Of a DNA stretch of 7,172 nucleotides, positions 6,550 through 7,172 are shown piece after piece (position 1 is the first letter of the stretch; every line of letters begins with the position of its first letter). Source of the DNA: Hellea balneolensis (GTDB lineage Bacteria > Pseudomonadota > Alphaproteobacteria > Caulobacterales > Maricaulaceae); contig QIKS01000008.1 of the NCBI GenBank assembly GCA_003233025.1, positions 1 to 7,172 of the forward strand, in the 5' to 3' direction. Both the position numbers and the translations under genes were made by a program. Below the pieces are notes generated by a model. The model worked only from the letters and a program-made list of their open reading frames with translations. It ran no database searches and had not been told where the DNA came from.

Positions 6550-7172
6550 GGTTTGCCAACGTCCTTAAGGTTTTTTTGGCGCAAAGCTCGGCCGGTTATC
6601 ACAGCGTCAGTGCCAAATTTTGCTCTTGCAATATCGCTGGCCCGTTCGGCTTTTCTGCGGCTGTCGGCCTTGGGGTCAAGCAAATCACCGCCGTCGCCCA
6701 CGGGGGCGCACAGATCAGAAATCCCCGCGCCGATCAGGCGAAATTTACGCCCGGCCTTGGCGCCAGAAATCTCTGTGTGCAACAAGGCCTGTAAAGCATG
6801 GAATAAACTATCCGCCAATTGTACCGGTTCGGGCAGGGTGCGCCGGCGGGTTATGGTTTGAAAATGGGATGTTTTTAGCTTTAATGTCACCACATATCCG
6901 GCCATGTTTTTGGCTTTGGCCCGGTCAGCGGTTTTAACGCAGACCTGCCATAATTTATCGCTTAAGGGGGTTTGCCCGCCTATATCGGTGTCAAAGGTGG
7001 TTTCTGAAGAAATGCTTTTGCGCACAGACCCGGCGTGCACGGGCCTAAAATCTTCGGCGCGCGCAAGCTGCGCCAGGCGCAAGCCTGCCTCGCCAAACCA
7101 TCCCGCCATATCCTTATCGGAGCGCAAGCGCACATCGGCAATTGTCAAAACACCCACTTTTTTCAAACGGCG
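6546..7172 (-). CDS. dinB: DNA polymerase IV (DinB, Y family), C-terminal part (cut by window edge)
   Basis: This translesion polymerase copies past damaged bases, typically N2-guanine and alkylation adducts. The window holds 208 codons plus the stop; the frame is open to the right edge (reading RRLKKVGV), so the catalytic palm with its Asp/Glu residues lies outside. Visible first is the end of the thumb helix-hairpin-helix (LKKVGVLTIADV), then a linker, the characteristic VRKSISSETTF (about 50-60), and the little-finger domain with VTLKLKTSHFQTITRRRTL (about 94-112). It ends near KFGTDAVITGRAL. Apparent internal starts such as the TTG at 7166 are not the gene start, since the family sequence continues upstream of it. 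I see no clear C-terminal beta-clamp peptide (QxxLxLF-like). It is convergent with ogt and groups with the repair genes; DinB is commonly damage-induced, but its promoter is not in view. Confidence 0.9.
   Translation of the reverse strand, partial: RRLKKVGVLTIADVRLRSDKDMAGWFGEAGLRLAQLARAEDFRPVHAGSVRKSISSETTFDTDIGGQTPLSDKLWQVCVKTADRAKAKNMAGYVVTLKLKTSHFQTITRRRTLPEPVQLADSLFHALQALLHTEISGAKAGRKFRLIGAGISDLCAPVGDGGDLLDPKADSRRKAERASDIARAKFGTDAVITGRALRQKNLKDVGKP

Noticed and set aside
6526..6550. CGCC-TCGAAG-GGCG hairpin at the end of ogt as a two-way terminator
   Set aside because: The stem has only four pairs, lies inside the coding sequence, and is not followed by a clean T-run on either strand.
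6563..6577. CCTTAAGG followed by seven T as a terminator for ogt
   Set aside because: The palindrome has no room for a loop and only four pairs per arm. The T-run is explained by lysine/asparagine codons of the dinB C-terminus.

Overview
The window looks like a piece of an alphaproteobacterial chromosome. This assignment is inferred from protein similarity recalled from the families: a class II aldolase of the Calvin-cycle subtype, an alphaproteobacterial-style DinB, and an Ada/AraC-type protein resembling the N-terminal half of Ada-AlkA fusions. Coding density is high. No RNA gene, insertion sequence, phage gene or CRISPR array was seen.

Layout from left to right: (1) positions 1-398, minus strand, the first 132 residues of a secreted von Willebrand factor A (VWA) protein that runs off the left edge. 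(2) A 73-base gap holding a 25-bp near-perfect palindrome. (3) Positions 472-5200, minus strand, a tight operon transcribed fbp > tkt > fba > rpe with gaps of 9-14 bases, in which each downstream gene's ribosome binding site overlaps the previous gene's stop codon. (4) A leader of about 90 bases with a 12-nt tandem repeat forming two four-codon ORFs just before fbp. (5) An Ada-type methyl-phosphotriester sensor/AraC regulator on minus, divergent across 130 bases from an O6-alkylguanine-DNA alkyltransferase (ogt) on plus. (6) The C-terminal half of DNA polymerase IV (dinB) on minus, convergent with ogt, their stop codons sharing four bases, running off the right edge.

How the genes work together: fructose-1,6-bisphosphatase, transketolase, class II aldolase and ribulose-phosphate 3-epimerase cover most of the sugar-phosphate rearrangements that regenerate pentose phosphates from triose and hexose phosphates. 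No transaldolase, phosphoribulokinase, RuBisCO or RuMP enzyme is in the window. The set could therefore serve the Calvin cycle, a sedoheptulose-bisphosphate route, or gluconeogenesis plus the pentose phosphate pathway. The right third is a DNA-repair block: a methyl-damage sensor/activator, a direct-reversal methyltransferase and a translesion polymerase. The sensor and transferase together equal one E. coli Ada protein split in two.

Most of the window is ordinary, well-recognised biology. The points worth a second look are the lone Ada-HTH protein that seems to have lost an AlkA glycosylase half, the short-ORF leader of fbp, and the palindrome before the VWA gene. I found no convincing evidence of a wholly new system.
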